64,000 bases of DNA from assembly GCA_013400975.1 (NCBI GenBank), contig WBMZ01010254.1, positions 62,001-126,000 of the forward strand. The letters are read 5' to 3'. This document shows positions 1-10,969 of the stretch, piece by piece (within the stretch, counting starts at the first letter, position 1; every line of letters begins with the position of its first letter). This DNA is from Atrichornis clamosus (lineage: Eukaryota > Chordata > Aves > Passeriformes > Menuridae). The notes beneath the pieces were generated by a model. The model did no database searches, had not been told where the DNA came from, and saw only the letters and a program-made list of their open reading frames with translations. Position numbers and translations under genes: made by a program.

Positions 1-1889
1 CCTATTACATGCTTTTATCTGCTAAAACATCTAATCTCTGACAGCACCTGGTGTTTGGCTGGATGTGGACAAAACACATCAGCTCTTGTTTTTGTATTTT
101 TAATTTTTGTGTGTGTGTGAGACTTTAAACAGCCTTTTGGCTCTTGGGATCCCTCTCGCTCCTCTTTTAACTTTTGATGCTTCCTCAGCTCCTTTATCAC
201 AGGAAAAGGGCTGTGTGTGGGGGATGAAGGACCAGGACCGTGAACTGGTCACTCTCCCTGTCTGTCTGTCTGAATAAGTGTCACCCCCTGAGTCTGGACA
301 AGGTAACCAAGGGGTCAGAGCCTGGCTAAGCACATTATTTCTGAAGAAGGAGCTGGAGAGGGACAGGGAGTGAACCTTTCGCTGTGCTGCCTGAAACCAG
401 GATGCCAGTCCCTGCATCCCTGTGACCTTGGGGAAGGAGCTGGCATTTCTCCCTCAGGCTGTCAGTGCTTTGGGGACAGGAACAGTCTCTTTTTACGTGG
501 TACATATAAATACATCATTTAGCACAGTGGTGGGCGTCTTTCCTGCTGTTATAGTAACAACCTGTCTGCTCCCCTCCCATCTCCTTCTGAGAAGAAAGGA
601 GGGCCTCTCTGTCTCTGGGTATGAATAGCAGGACGGGGCTTGCTGCTGGATTCTGAGCTGAGAAAGGGCTCAGGCTTTTCCTTTCTGCTTTAAAAATGAA
701 TTGTAGCACTGGTTCCTGCGGCAGGCCTAACCCTGGTGAGTGGTGGTTGATCTGTACCTGTCAGGTGTGAGCAGCCTGGGCCATCCTCACGTTCACCCTG
801 TCTCAGAGTTCCTGCCCTGTTAGCAAAGACCTCTGTGATGTGTGAGGCAGGAGGAAGGGACCTCCTGCTCATTCCTTGTGCCACCATGGCAGTGTCCTCA
901 GGCCAAGTGCTCCCTCAGTTTCCCTGTGTATAAAATGATAATATTGATCTATTCTCAAGGTGGCTCAGGAGTGAGTTTGCTGCTCTTCAATTGACCTTGG
1001 GGCTTCAGAGCTGCACCTCAGCAGCCAAACAACTGCCCTCTCTATTCCTGATCCCTCTGGGAATGCAGCACAGTGAGAATGGGACAGGAAGGTGCCAGAG
1101 GGCTGCAGCTGCAGCAGCTGCCAGGAAGCCAAGCAGGAGTAAATCTGCCACTGGCAGAGGTGAAGGGGGCACGAGAGAAGGACACGATTGTTTCTTCCCC
1201 AAAGGGGGAGAAGAAAGGGAAGAGATAGAAAATTCATTTAGTGGTGCTCAACAGCTGGAAGAGGAGTTTGTGTAGGGTACAGCATGGGAGCTGTGAGGAA
1301 GAGGAACAAGGGGAAGAAAAAAAGAATCTGAAATCTGTGGGGTGACTGAGTCTGTGAGTTGACTGACCAGGAAATCCTTCTCTGCACTGAAAGGACAGAA
1401 ATGCTGCCCTGACACAGGTAGGACCAAGAGGTTCATCTGCCAGGAGTGCTGGAAACACTGGAATTCAGGAAGCGTGAGCAAACAGGGCAAACAGGGAAGG
1501 AGGGAGAAATACCTGAGCTGAGGAGGTGGGCAGGCAGGCCCTGCTGTGGGGGAAGGTTAACTCATATTGATCTGTACAAGGAAAACATATTCTCGCTGCT
1601 TCTCATCCTCCTTTCAGATGATCCTGCATCAAATAAAAAAAGGGCTGTTTTCCAAGCCTGGCTTTGGAGATCTTTTCAGTGATATAGCAGATAAACAGCC
1701 GCTTGCTGACAGTGGAGGTGCCAAAGTGAATTTTTGATGATATAAGCTGGGCTGGGAGGGAGGAGGGACAGGGGAGGTTGCTGAACATGATGGAATGAGG
1801 AGGAAGGTGACAGGCAGGGCTGGAGCCAAGGACACCAGGCTGATGGGAGACGTGGCAGCTCCACACAAAGGGAGGGGATGTGTGGTGGG
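1..1889. other. Non-coding stretch, no gene recognised
   Basis: Unique-looking sequence with stops in all frames at ordinary density. It holds a short TG run at 108-119 and a cluster of CAGCTG/GCAGC motifs at about 1103-1123 (E-box-like). A splice-donor-like CTG|GTGAGT at 732-738 has no convincing exon upstream. Nothing here supports a gene. Confidence 0.6.
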
Positions 1890-1966
1890 GAAGGGAATGC
1901 CCACTGCCAGAACTGGGTGACCTTTAAGGTCCCTTCCAACACAAACCATTCTGTGATTCTGTGATT
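1890..1966 (+). mobile_element. CR1 LINE fragment, extreme 3' end
   Basis: The stretch contains the CR1 3'-UTR signature GACCTTTAAGGTCCCTTCC followed by ACCATT and two ATTCTGTG units, the short tandem octamer that ends CR1 elements. Only the terminal portion of about 75 bp can be recognised, so this is a dead, 5'-truncated insertion in sense orientation. The upstream limit is approximate because the sequence before 1890 no longer matches the CR1 tail as I know it. Confidence 0.85.
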
Positions 1967-1967
1967 C

Positions 1968-4440
1968 CTTCACTGAAAGGGAGGTCAGGAATATTTCCCA
2001 GGGAAGTGGGGGAATTGCCATGCCTGGAAATGTTAAAAAAAAGGTGTGGATGTGGCGCTTGGCAGTGCTGGCCGTAACAGGCTGAGTGGTGGAAGGTTGC
2101 AGCTTTAAACACTGAGGCTCAACACCAAATCCAGCAAGTTTCCATGCAGAAATCCAGCTGCATGGTGTCTCCCAGATGACTGGCTGCCATTTAAATGTTT
2201 TCTAATTGCTGCTCAATCTCAAAAACAAACAGGGGAAACCACCAGAAGAAGGAAAAGCTTTCAGCAGAAAGGGGGAAGAAGGTGAAGTGATTCCCAAATG
2301 AAGTCCAAGAGCTCAGGTAGGAACAAGGGAAGTTTAAAGAACCTTTGTGGTCCAGGATTGAAGGTCATTGCTAAAGAATCACAGGTATTTGAAAGAGCCT
2401 CTGAAGTGGCACAGGTACCATTCTGCTGTGCATTTCTGGCCAACTCCCCAAAGAAATCCCAGTCCTGCAGAGACCACAGCAGCTCTGTCCCACAGAGAAA
2501 ACGGGGTCTTTGCTCAGCTCTGCTCCAGGCCAGGATTCTTGGCAGAGCACAAACATCTTCATTTCAGCAACAGTCACAAAGCGCATCACAAACCTTCTAG
2601 CCCTTGCAGTTCTGGAGTTTTTTATTCCTTGCACAATACAGGCGTTGGGTGTAGGATAAACGGGGCAGACATGGCACTGAGCCCCATCCCATGGCCACAG
2701 GACAAGGCCGTGTTTCCCCTGCACAGTGTGGCTGCTTCCCAACACTGACGCGGTGGGCAGTGAACGTGTGAGAACTTTAGGAGCAAAGGAGGGGCTTCCT
2801 GGTGCCCTGGACTCCATCACAAGCCCTACATGTCCCTAATTTATTTGGGCAATTCTCTTCCACGCCCCTGGCCTGGGTGCTCCCAGGTGTTTGAGGGAGC
2901 TGAGTGCTTCTCTCCACACAGCCCTGAGATATTGCCACGAAAGGCTGTGTGTAACTGTGAAGTATTATTATTGCACACCTTTTGGAAAGTGCCTTGAGAC
3001 GTCTTGGAATGATAAGGTGCTATAAGGCGGGGAAGTTGTGCAGAGATAAATTCACTGTGAAATGTGTTTTGCTAGAGACATTTATGTAGCATATCATCTT
3101 ATCAAGGAACTTTGCCCAAGAAACAAATTCTCATGCCTGTATAAAGAGACTATAATTGAACTGTTGACTCACAGTCATGGGAAAAGACAGAGTGGGGGAA
3201 AATTTCCAGGGCCTCTAGGACCCCAAGGAGGAATATAATTAAGAAAGACATAATTGGAAACCTAAAGCAAGCTCATTCACTCCGAGTGAGTGCTGAAACA
3301 GCAAGCCAGGAGAGCTGGGTGGAGGCTGAATTTGCAAAGCAGATGGCTGAGGATTTGTAGGTCACCAGCTCTTGGATCTGCTGGGCCATGGATGGGGTCA
3401 GGGTACCATATGGATGAAGGGCAAAGAAGACAACACATCCGAGCAAGCCGTGCTCTCTGCTTCCCCAGAAAGGCTCTGATCGCTCAGAAACACCTCCAAC
3501 TCTCATACAATTTTTTTTTTCACATGTTCTTAAGAAGACAGTGAGTCCCAGGCTTCTCCACTGACACCAGGGCCAGTATCAGCTTCAGTTATTTGAGATC
3601 ACACAGCCAAGACGGAAATCTGAAGAGGTTTCAATGCTAAATGGACTTGAACTCTGCCCCTGCCCCTGCTTTGGGTTAGCCCAGTCTTGTTCTGCCAGCT
3701 TTTGCAACAGATCTGGTTTATAAACTGATTTTCCTCCTTGATGAGGATTTTTATGAGCATTCATTTGGGTTTTTTTCTCTATCTCTCATTGGGAATATAT
3801 GTAAGGAATGTAAGAATGTAGGAAGTGATCAGGAAGCAGAAGAGAGAACCATCTCTGTATCTGTAAACCCCAATTTAGGGCTCACTGGTTAAGACAGCCT
3901 TAGGATGAGGGAAGTGCCGCACTGAGGACCCTGTTGTGGATTACTTAAACTGGGTTTTTGTTGTTGGTACCCAAGCTCACCTGATTATCCAGAGCATCAC
4001 CAAACCCTTGTGATTGTTTCAGCTCTACCCTAAACCAGAAGAGGGGACAGAGCAGATCCAGGTCTCCTGCTCAGAAGTTGAGCCCCTGATCTCACGTTGC
4101 TGCAGCTGATCTCTATTTTCCTTAAACTCTACAGACAACGTCTTCAGAACTTAATTTGATTTTGATTGATTTTTTGAAACTTGAAACACTTCTAAACTAA
4201 TTTTCAGTGTATTACTCTTGTCAACTCTTAAAGATTTTGTCAGTAAGAATTTGCTGAACAGACACAGTAATTTGGTTTCTCATTTTGGCAGATCACCCCT
4301 AAAGAGGAAAGTGGGGAGGAGGGGGTGTTATTACAGCTGCAGTTATTAGAACATGCATTGCAATTACTCTGCTCCTATTTATGAGACAGTTCAGAGCGAT
4401 TTCTGAGAGCAGCCCCTTGGAGCCCAAGGTGTACCTGTGT
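1968..4440. other. Non-coding stretch, no gene recognised
   Basis: Unique sequence with no transposon that I recognise. It includes an A8 run near 2036, a T11 run at about 3510 and a repeated GGAATGTAAGAATGTA motif near 3801-3822. A 149-codon open frame on the minus strand (2371-2820) overlaps open frames on the plus strand and has no recognisable domain, so I treat it as chance. A weak exon-like segment on the minus strand at 3981-4029 is listed separately. Confidence 0.55.
3981..4029 (-). other. Splice-bounded open segment (possible small exon)
   Basis: Reading the minus strand, a pyrimidine-rich stretch ending TTCTGGTTTAG precedes 49 bp that are open in one frame (peptide VELKQSQGFGDALDNQ). 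The segment ends at CAG followed by GTGAGC, a good donor. I recognise no protein family. Acceptor-donor pairs this close arise often by chance in 64 kb, and one of the other two frames contains a stop. Treat it as a decoy unless transcripts or conservation support it. Confidence 0.1.
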
Positions 4441-4480
4441 GTGGAACTATATAAAACCCCACCCTTTGCTTGTTCACCCA
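4395..4480 (+). promoter_or_regulatory. TATA-box-like core promoter candidate
   Basis: TATATAAAA at 4448-4456 is close to a canonical TATA box. Upstream lie CTATTTATGA (about 4375-4384, MEF2-like) and an inverted repeat CCTTGG-AGC-CCAAGG at about 4415-4429. If used, transcription would start near 4480 on the plus strand. No first exon or open frame of note follows, and AT-rich hexamers of this kind occur by chance, so this is a candidate only. Confidence 0.2.
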
Positions 4481-6760
4481 CTCCCAGAGTGACTTTTAGC
4501 TTCGAGGGGAGCCCACACTGGAGTTTGGGTTCTAAGATCCTTCCTAGCTAAGGTTCACCTCCCACTGGCCTCCCCAGCACAGAGCAGGAGTGCAGCACTC
4601 TCCAGGACTAAGGACTAAGGAGAAGAGCTGCCCACACTGCCTGCGACACCACAACCTGGGGACTTCCAAACGCCGTTCTTGTTTCTCCCATCCAAGTGTG
4701 GAATGCTCCCAAGTGCTCCCAAGTTGCTCCCCTCAGTGTGGATGACACCGTGGAAAAGAAGTTGAGTGCAGTGTTTCTTAGGATGGGGATATTAAGAGTC
4801 CATCCTGAGCATCTATAGAGGGACAGCATTGGGAATATAAAGCCACAAGTCCGCTGTGGCTGGGGTATTAAAAAGGCTTGAGGAGAGTCAGTGCTGGAAG
4901 CTGTGGCTGTGCTGCTGCAGTCCCTATTTCATAGAGCACTTCATCAAGGTGGATTTTCAGGGAAGTTTATTCCTCCTGGATGTCTCAATGCCACCTTTGG
5001 TTCCTCCACCCTGTTACTTTTTGAGCTGGGGAGTTTAACTCTTAACCTATTGTCTCTTTGTGCTTTCCAGATTACCCTCACCAGCAGGGTGTCTAGGGGA
5101 GAGATTTATGCCTAAAAAATGGGCAGAATCCCTCCAAGCTTTAAGCTCAGCTGTTCAGGTTTTGTATTGTCAATGTCATGTTCATCCCACCTTGTTCCCT
5201 CCTGCCCTTTGTTGTTTTGCTTTGTTCTGTCTCAGAGAAAGACTTTTCAACACAAACACTCAAATATACTGATTGCAGACTGGAATCTTGAAAATTGCGG
5301 GGTCCTTCTCCTATGAAACGGAAAAAAAAGGAAAGAGAAGTTTTTTTCTTTTTTTTCCCTTCTGAAACACCAAATGGGATGGGGATGAGGCACAGCGAGG
5401 GGCTTCCTGCCATCTGGGCTGGAATATCTGCTCAGCACTGCTCTCTTCATTCTTCCATCACTTGCATCTCTCATCAATTATCATCACGAAGCTGGTCGAT
5501 ATTGAAATGAAACTGCCAGGGATTGACGGCAGAGTCACTGAAGTGTCCTGCACAAATGTCATTTTCCTCATTTCAGGGGCAGGGGAGGATGAGCCGGGGT
5601 GGGGGGAGCTGGGAGGGGTGGAGGCTGGGAAGACATGCAAGGCAAGATATTTGCCTTATCAGAAAATGCGACAAAATATCCAAACTTAACACTCTGCCCC
5701 GTGGATCACTAGTGTGTTTGTAGGGGACATTTTTTGCTGCTAATGGAGTATTTCTCAGAGCACTTTCCAAGCCCTCTAGTGGGACTTTCAGCTTTCTGAG
5801 CTTCTTGAAAGTTGTTACAACCAGTCAGAGAGGGTAAAGCTATGTGGATAACTTGGGCATTTTGAGTTGAGTTAGTAAACACAAGTATTTAAGGTGCATC
5901 TGTGCTCATTTAGGTTCATTGTACTTTTATTGCACGAAAGGTGAAGACACCCAGCCAGTCTGCAGCAGTGGTCTGCACATCCTGCAGTTGGTTGGCTCCC
6001 TAATTTTTCCCCCAGAGGAGGCACAGACCCCGCATGGCAGATGTGAGCTCCGGCACAACAGACTTGATCTCTGCAGTTACCACTCATGGGTCCCTTACCA
6101 AAATAACGGAGGGCCTCCAAGGATTCACAAACTCCAGGTGGAGAACCACAGGATGACAGATTTATAGGCACATCCCTTTGCTATGTCAGTCCTTTCACAG
6201 AGATGTTAAAATAGGAACTCCTTGGGATGAGGGCAGCTCCTCTGCAGCAAAGTTCAGCCTCTCACAGGCGTGTGCAGGGGGGCTTTATGGTGATAGTCCC
6301 AGACCTTAGCAGAATTTGGACCCTAAAGCTACAAAACTGTAGTGGCTTCCTGTATATACCTCCCTCCACAAAGGAAACTGAAATGCAAGTGGAATATTTC
6401 AGGACAGAAGCTGGATTTTTTTTTTTTTCCTGAAAAAATCCCATGCTTCATTATCTTTATAGAGCAAGGTCAAGATATTTCTATTAAAAACCCCAAATCG
6501 TTGAAAATCTTGCTTTAAATTAAAAATTTAAACATAAGACGTACGGAGTTGTCAGAAACAAAGGCACAAAAGCATTTGTCAGGCTGTTCCAAACAGCAAT
6601 GTGATCCTGCAATGCCTGACTCAGCCCTGCTTCCCAAACCAAGCACACTGCCAGCACAGGCCCAACAACGCGGAGTTTCTCACTCAACCACCTGTTTTCA
6701 GCTCTCTCACAGAGGGCTGGCTCCTAGCTTTTCACCTGTTTCCTTGGGAAGTCGCAACTC
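4481..6760. other. Non-coding stretch, no gene recognised
   Basis: Unique sequence. It contains a tandem GGACTAA near 4604-4619, a T-rich patch at 5340-5358 and a G-quadruplex motif at 5596-5618 (separate entry). A T12 run lies near 6417-6428 and an AT-rich patch at 6480-6540. No repeat family or exon was recognised. Confidence 0.55.
5596..5618 (+). other. G-quadruplex-forming motif
   Basis: Four G tracts, GGGG-T-GGGGGG-AGCT-GGG-A-GGGG, are separated by loops of 1 to 4 bases, which satisfies the usual G3+N1-7 quadruplex pattern on the plus strand. No promoter or exon is evident beside it, so the functional meaning is unknown. Confidence 0.6.
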
Positions 6761-6764
6761 AAAC

Positions 6765-6975
6765 GCAGCGGTGTCAATGCCTAGGAACCGAGCGGCGGAG
6801 CCCCGGTGCTCAGTGCTGTGTGAGCTGAGCCCAGACCTCTGATCTCAGCTGAACCATTCCCTGCCATTCCTCAGCCCCCCGAGTGCCTGTGCAGAGCTGA
6901 GCCCCGTCCCTGCCCCTCACAGGGGCACCGAGTGACGCACACCCCTCTAACCCGAGCTGAGCGGCAGCCCGTGAC
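6765..6975. other. Small CpG-richer, GC-rich patch
   Basis: About 14 CpG dinucleotides were counted by eye in roughly 210 bp, clearly denser than in neighbouring sequence, including a CGGCGG cluster near 6792-6797. The patch also contains repeated GAGCTGAGC-type words. It is too short and not CpG-dense enough to call a CpG-island promoter, and no TATA or initiator stands out. Confidence 0.35.
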
Positions 6976-9921
6976 CCAAATACCTGTCACAGTATTAGTC
7001 CCTCGCCTGCTTCCTATTGCCAGGTGCTGCTGGCAGTGGGAGGAAGGGATTTTGTTTTAAGCACAGGGATATTTTCATCCCTGGCATGGCTGTGCTGAGC
7101 TCACCGGAGCTGGGGCTGCTCCGAGCCTGGCCCGGCATGTGCTGCTTTGAAGGGGCCGGTTTGCCTGGCCAGCCTCCCTCCTGCTCATCCTGTGTCCCCA
7201 GCCAGGGCTCCTCCAGCATATGCTGCTTCCCAGCGTGGTGCTTGCACAGTGTCATTATTTGGAGCTGTCTCCTCCAGTGCTCACTTTCCCATTGTTCTGT
7301 CTTTATTTGGCTTCCAAGGCCCTGCTTCCTCCCTGTTTTGGTTTGGGTTGTTTTCTCTTCTGGAGAAATCGGTGTACACAGCGATTCGATCCCATCCCTA
7401 GGCTGCATTTGAAGGATATTGTCTATTTTCAGAATTCTCAGCTGTGTTTATGCTCCAGGCTCCAAACCTCTTTCTCCCTCTGAAAAGAGGGAGCAAATCC
7501 TCCCTTTGCCTCCTGCCCTGCAGAGCCACTGGCTCAGGGATGCATTATTTGAAATAACCATTAACCTCCCCAAAGTGTGGGTCACTGTCTGTTGCACTGA
7601 CAGATCTCTCTCTCTCCATCTTTTCTGCACCCTTTCCTACTGGCTACAAACACACCAGTACACGAGTTCTTGTGAATGTGCCCAGCTTGCTGTTGGGCAA
7701 AAAAGTTCCCCAGAGAGGGAGGGTGCTTTGTAGGCCACAGGAAACCAAGCCAGGCTGATTGTGGCCACCAGAAAATCTCCAGGTTTCTCCCAGTCAAAGG
7801 CCTTGTCAGCTGCCTGGGAACAGGAGAGGATGGAGGGCTGTCACCTGTCCTGGCAGCACAGAGCTGAAGGTTGGCCTGCTGTGATCCAAAGGGTGAGAGA
7901 AATTGTTTAAGCGAGTCTGAGTTTTTTCCAGGGATCAGGGTCTATGGAAAAAGCTCTCCTGTTGGATAATCAGCAGCTCCTGCACATGAAACCATTTTCT
8001 GTTACCCAGAGCTGGGAAATTTATTTGCTGTTCTCCCTCCCTGGAGAAATGTGCTCTGTCCGTGCCTGTACAGAGGGTCAGGGGTTAGGGGGCCCTTTGG
8101 GTTCAGCTACTCTCTTTGTCCAAAGACATTCAAAGATGGTCCCAGTGGATCTGGGAGTGCCTTGTTCACCGTCTGACTGGTTGATTGTAGGTCTGGGGCA
8201 TTTCTGTGGTTTTCCACAAGACCCCTCTTTGCATCAGTCCAGAGTGAAGAGTGTGAATCCCTCAGGATAACACCGGAGCAGGAAGATCCCGTGCCAACTG
8301 CTTGTTTATTTGGGGTTAAACCAACCCTCAGCCATCTGCACCGGTGGATTTGGGATCAGAGAGGCCATCAGCGACCTGTGACCTTCCTAAGTGACCTTCC
8401 CTTGTGCTCTCTGGGATACCTGCTGGCCCTGGAGCAAGCCCATCCCCTGTGTTCACTCTCATCCCGGGCCCCAGAGCTCCCTGAGGATGTCAAGTGGCCA
8501 CCGCAGCACAGGGAGAGAATCCCAGCCCCTCACATTAATTCTCTCTCACAACTTGAGAGGAGTATGACAGCAGCAAACCCTCCAAGTGAATCCTAGCCCT
8601 ATATTAATTCGCTCCTAGGTCCAGCTCTCTGATCTGCTGTCATCTGAAAGTGATACTAATGCCAGGTTTCCATATCCAGCTCCCCGCTGTGCCTCCCGCT
8701 GCAGTCAGAGTCATGCTGGGAGAGATCAGCTCTGCCTGAGAAGGGTAAACCAAGTGCTTGATTTCAAACAGCATCAAATAAGGCAAGGGAGAATATATAG
8801 AGGGGGAGAGGGAGGGAGTGAAGGAATGAATGGCTGGGAACACATTCCCTTGAAAGGGGTGCGGGGAGAAGAGTGCAGATATTTCTATCTCCGATTTCTG
8901 TCCATCTCGGCTGCCCACACCCCTGGCTTTATCCCTCCAGTTGTCCCAGCTCTCTCTTGCAAGACCAATTTCCTTGCCCCGCTTGAACCTAACCAGGCTC
9001 TTTTCACTGCAAAGTCTGAACTCCCCAAGGAACAGGACTGCCCCAGCTCTGAGGAATCAGGATGAGGCTTCGTGTGCTATCAGCTGCTGAGCCAGTTTTG
9101 TGCTCAACTGCCCCGAGCACTGCTGGAGAGATGTAAGGTCCAGTTCACCATCAAAGTAACAGGCACTGGACAGGTTGGGCTGGGCTGTCCAGCTCTCTCA
9201 CCAGTTGACAGCTTCTGACAGCCAAACCCTCTTCCTCCTCTTCACGTACTGCCCATCCTGGCAAGGGGAAGGTGAATGCTGATTTAATTTGACACTTCAA
9301 GAAAAGAATAAAGATACCTCAATACAGACATCACCTTTCCTTGAGAAAGTTCCCTGAATATTTTACTGGCCAGCAATGCTGTAATATTTTTGTGAAGGTC
9401 AGTAAGTGTTACTTAAGAAAGCCAAGGAAAAAGCATTCTTAACAAGCAGCAGTCACTCTTAAAAGGAGCAGGAAAGAGCTTTCAACAGATCCAAAGTGAT
9501 TTGTAGTAATGCCTGCTTTGGGTTGTTTTTTTGATTGTTTTCTCCCCCCAAGTGTTTTATTTACTCTGTTTCTGAGATACCTTCGGAAACCTAATTCCCA
9601 GAGATTTTTTTTTCCCCATCAATTTTAGAGATTCTACCTCTTGAAGGGTTCTCAGATTGAGAAATCTTAGAATGAAGTCCGCCAAACCTCTGGTCCTTTC
9701 TGGCAGTGCTGGCTGCTGACACCCCCCGCAAAGGTGAAGCACGGAGTCGGGAGCAGGACTTGTGGCCCCAAAGGGTCTGTCAAACACAGACTGGAAATCT
9801 CTGCCGGGTGGACCTCGAGTGTCCCCCTCCCCTCCCCATGTCTTGGCAGCTACAGCCGTGGCTGAGTGGGAACAGTGGCTCAGTGAGAGGTCCGAGGGCT
9901 CAGGGCAAGCTGGCAGAGGAA

Positions 9922-9954
9922 GGGTGGGTGTGTGGGGTCTGGGTAGGGAGAGGG
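9922..9954 (+). other. G-quadruplex-forming motif, six G tracts
   Basis: Six GGG or longer tracts occur in 33 bp (GGG-T-GGG-TGTGT-GGGG-TCT-GGG-TA-GGG-AGA-GGG). Every loop is 5 bases or shorter. This is the densest quadruplex motif in the window. It is seen directly in the sequence; any role is unknown. Confidence 0.65.
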
Positions 9955-10495
9955 ACTGTGGTGAATCTCCAGTTCCTCATGGAAGTTGTCACGGCACGTG
10001 GATCCTTTACATTCATCCGTCTTTCAGGGGAAAATGGGAACCAGCAAATCAGGGGCAATAAAAAACAACAGGGAGATACCTCACGTCTCCAGAGTGGCTT
10101 CTGATGTCTGCCTTGTCTGAGATCTCAGTTTCTGAAGGGTTCAGGGCCTGGGCCTGTCAGCATCCCCTTGGAGCATCCCTTGCTGCTGTGGGAAGCCTGT
10201 GCCAGGGGAGGGGGCTGGCCCTGCCTGGCTCCATGTTTGTGGCAGCGTGGCTCTTTCCACTGGCTGCTACCTTATGCTGTGCCACTTCATTTGATGTTCC
10301 TTTTTCTAAATGGTAGGAAATCAGTACTTACCAAGTGCTGGCCCAGAATTTATTTGACTTTAATTTCCCTTTATGACCCCGTCTGCTAATCTCTATTGCA
10401 CAGATAAAGAGAGGTAACCCAGGCATCATTACCCGTGATGTGGAGAATTTTCTGCAGTTCAATTATAATCTCTTTTTTTCCCCTTGAGCAATAAA

Positions 10496-10530
10496 ATCTC
10501 TCTGTCTCTCTCTCTCTCTCTTTCTCTTCC
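10496..10530. repeat. (TC)n microsatellite / pyrimidine tract
   Basis: Eight perfect TC units at 10505-10520 sit inside a longer all-pyrimidine run with one G interruption. It is a short, probably polymorphic microsatellite. Confidence 0.8.
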
Positions 10531-10885
10531 TTTAAACTTATTCTCATAACTCTTCCTCTCCTGCTCTCAAGATGAGGTTAGGTACTTTTGTGATGCCTTC
10601 CTGGCCGGGTGTTGGTGGGAGCCAGAGCAGTTTTAATGCTGGAGCAGAAGGCTCAGCGACGTGCACGTGTTGTTTAATGCATGGCTGGGAGATGCAGCAG
10701 GCACAGGTGAGGCACGAGGAGTGAACGGAATAGATTAGCACATGGGAAGGGCTCCCAGTTCTGCACAGACAGCTCCTTATGGATTGGTTTCATCCTTCCT
10801 TTCTCTAGAAATGCCAGCATGATGGGTAGCAAACTTGCTGCTGAAGTGCTGGTTCAATTTGCCTTTTTTTCCCCACTGCCTTTAG

Positions 10886-10968
10886 AGGCGTTTTAGGGAA
10901 GGCACCCGGTTCCAATCGAGCTGCCCCTTCGAAAGGCCGTCCTCATTTGTCTGCAGCTTCTCTGAAAG
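10886..10968 (+). other. Splice-bounded segment, possible 83-bp exon
   Basis: The segment is preceded by a strong acceptor (pyrimidine run ending CCACTGCCTTTAG) and ends at GAAAG followed by GTGAGTAA, close to the ideal donor. Two of three frames are open throughout; frame 1 ends in FVCSFSE and frame 2 reads GVLGKAPGSN at its start. It has five CpGs in 83 bp, which is unusual against the CpG-poor flanks. An alternative acceptor GTTTTAG lies 10 bp inside. I recognise no protein, so it could be coding, untranslated, a lncRNA exon, or a decoy. Confidence 0.25.
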
Positions 10969-10969
10969 G

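Larger units (their letters stand above)
6976..10885. other. Non-coding stretch, no gene recognised
   Basis: Unique sequence of mixed composition. A 131-codon plus-strand frame at 7017-7412 is overlapped by a 137-codon minus-strand frame at 6995-7408, and neither resembles a known protein. It holds a purine-rich patch at 8793-8830, a G-quadruplex motif at 9922-9954 and a (TC)n tract near 10505, listed separately. Confidence 0.55.

Noticed and set aside
2371..2820. 149-codon minus-strand open frame
   Set aside because: Overlapping plus-strand frames, no domain, no splice context.
3790..3825. GGAATGTAAGAATGTA resembling a miR-1/206 seed region
   Set aside because: The match does not extend to a mature microRNA and no hairpin partner was seen.
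6765..6975. CpG-island promoter
   Set aside because: Too short, with CpG density only near the lower threshold by eye; no core promoter words or first exon.
7370..7400. GCGATTCGATCCC resembling a tRNA T-arm
   Set aside because: No matching acceptor stem, D-arm or anticodon arm could be built around it. The same holds for the GATTCGAAC near 12802.
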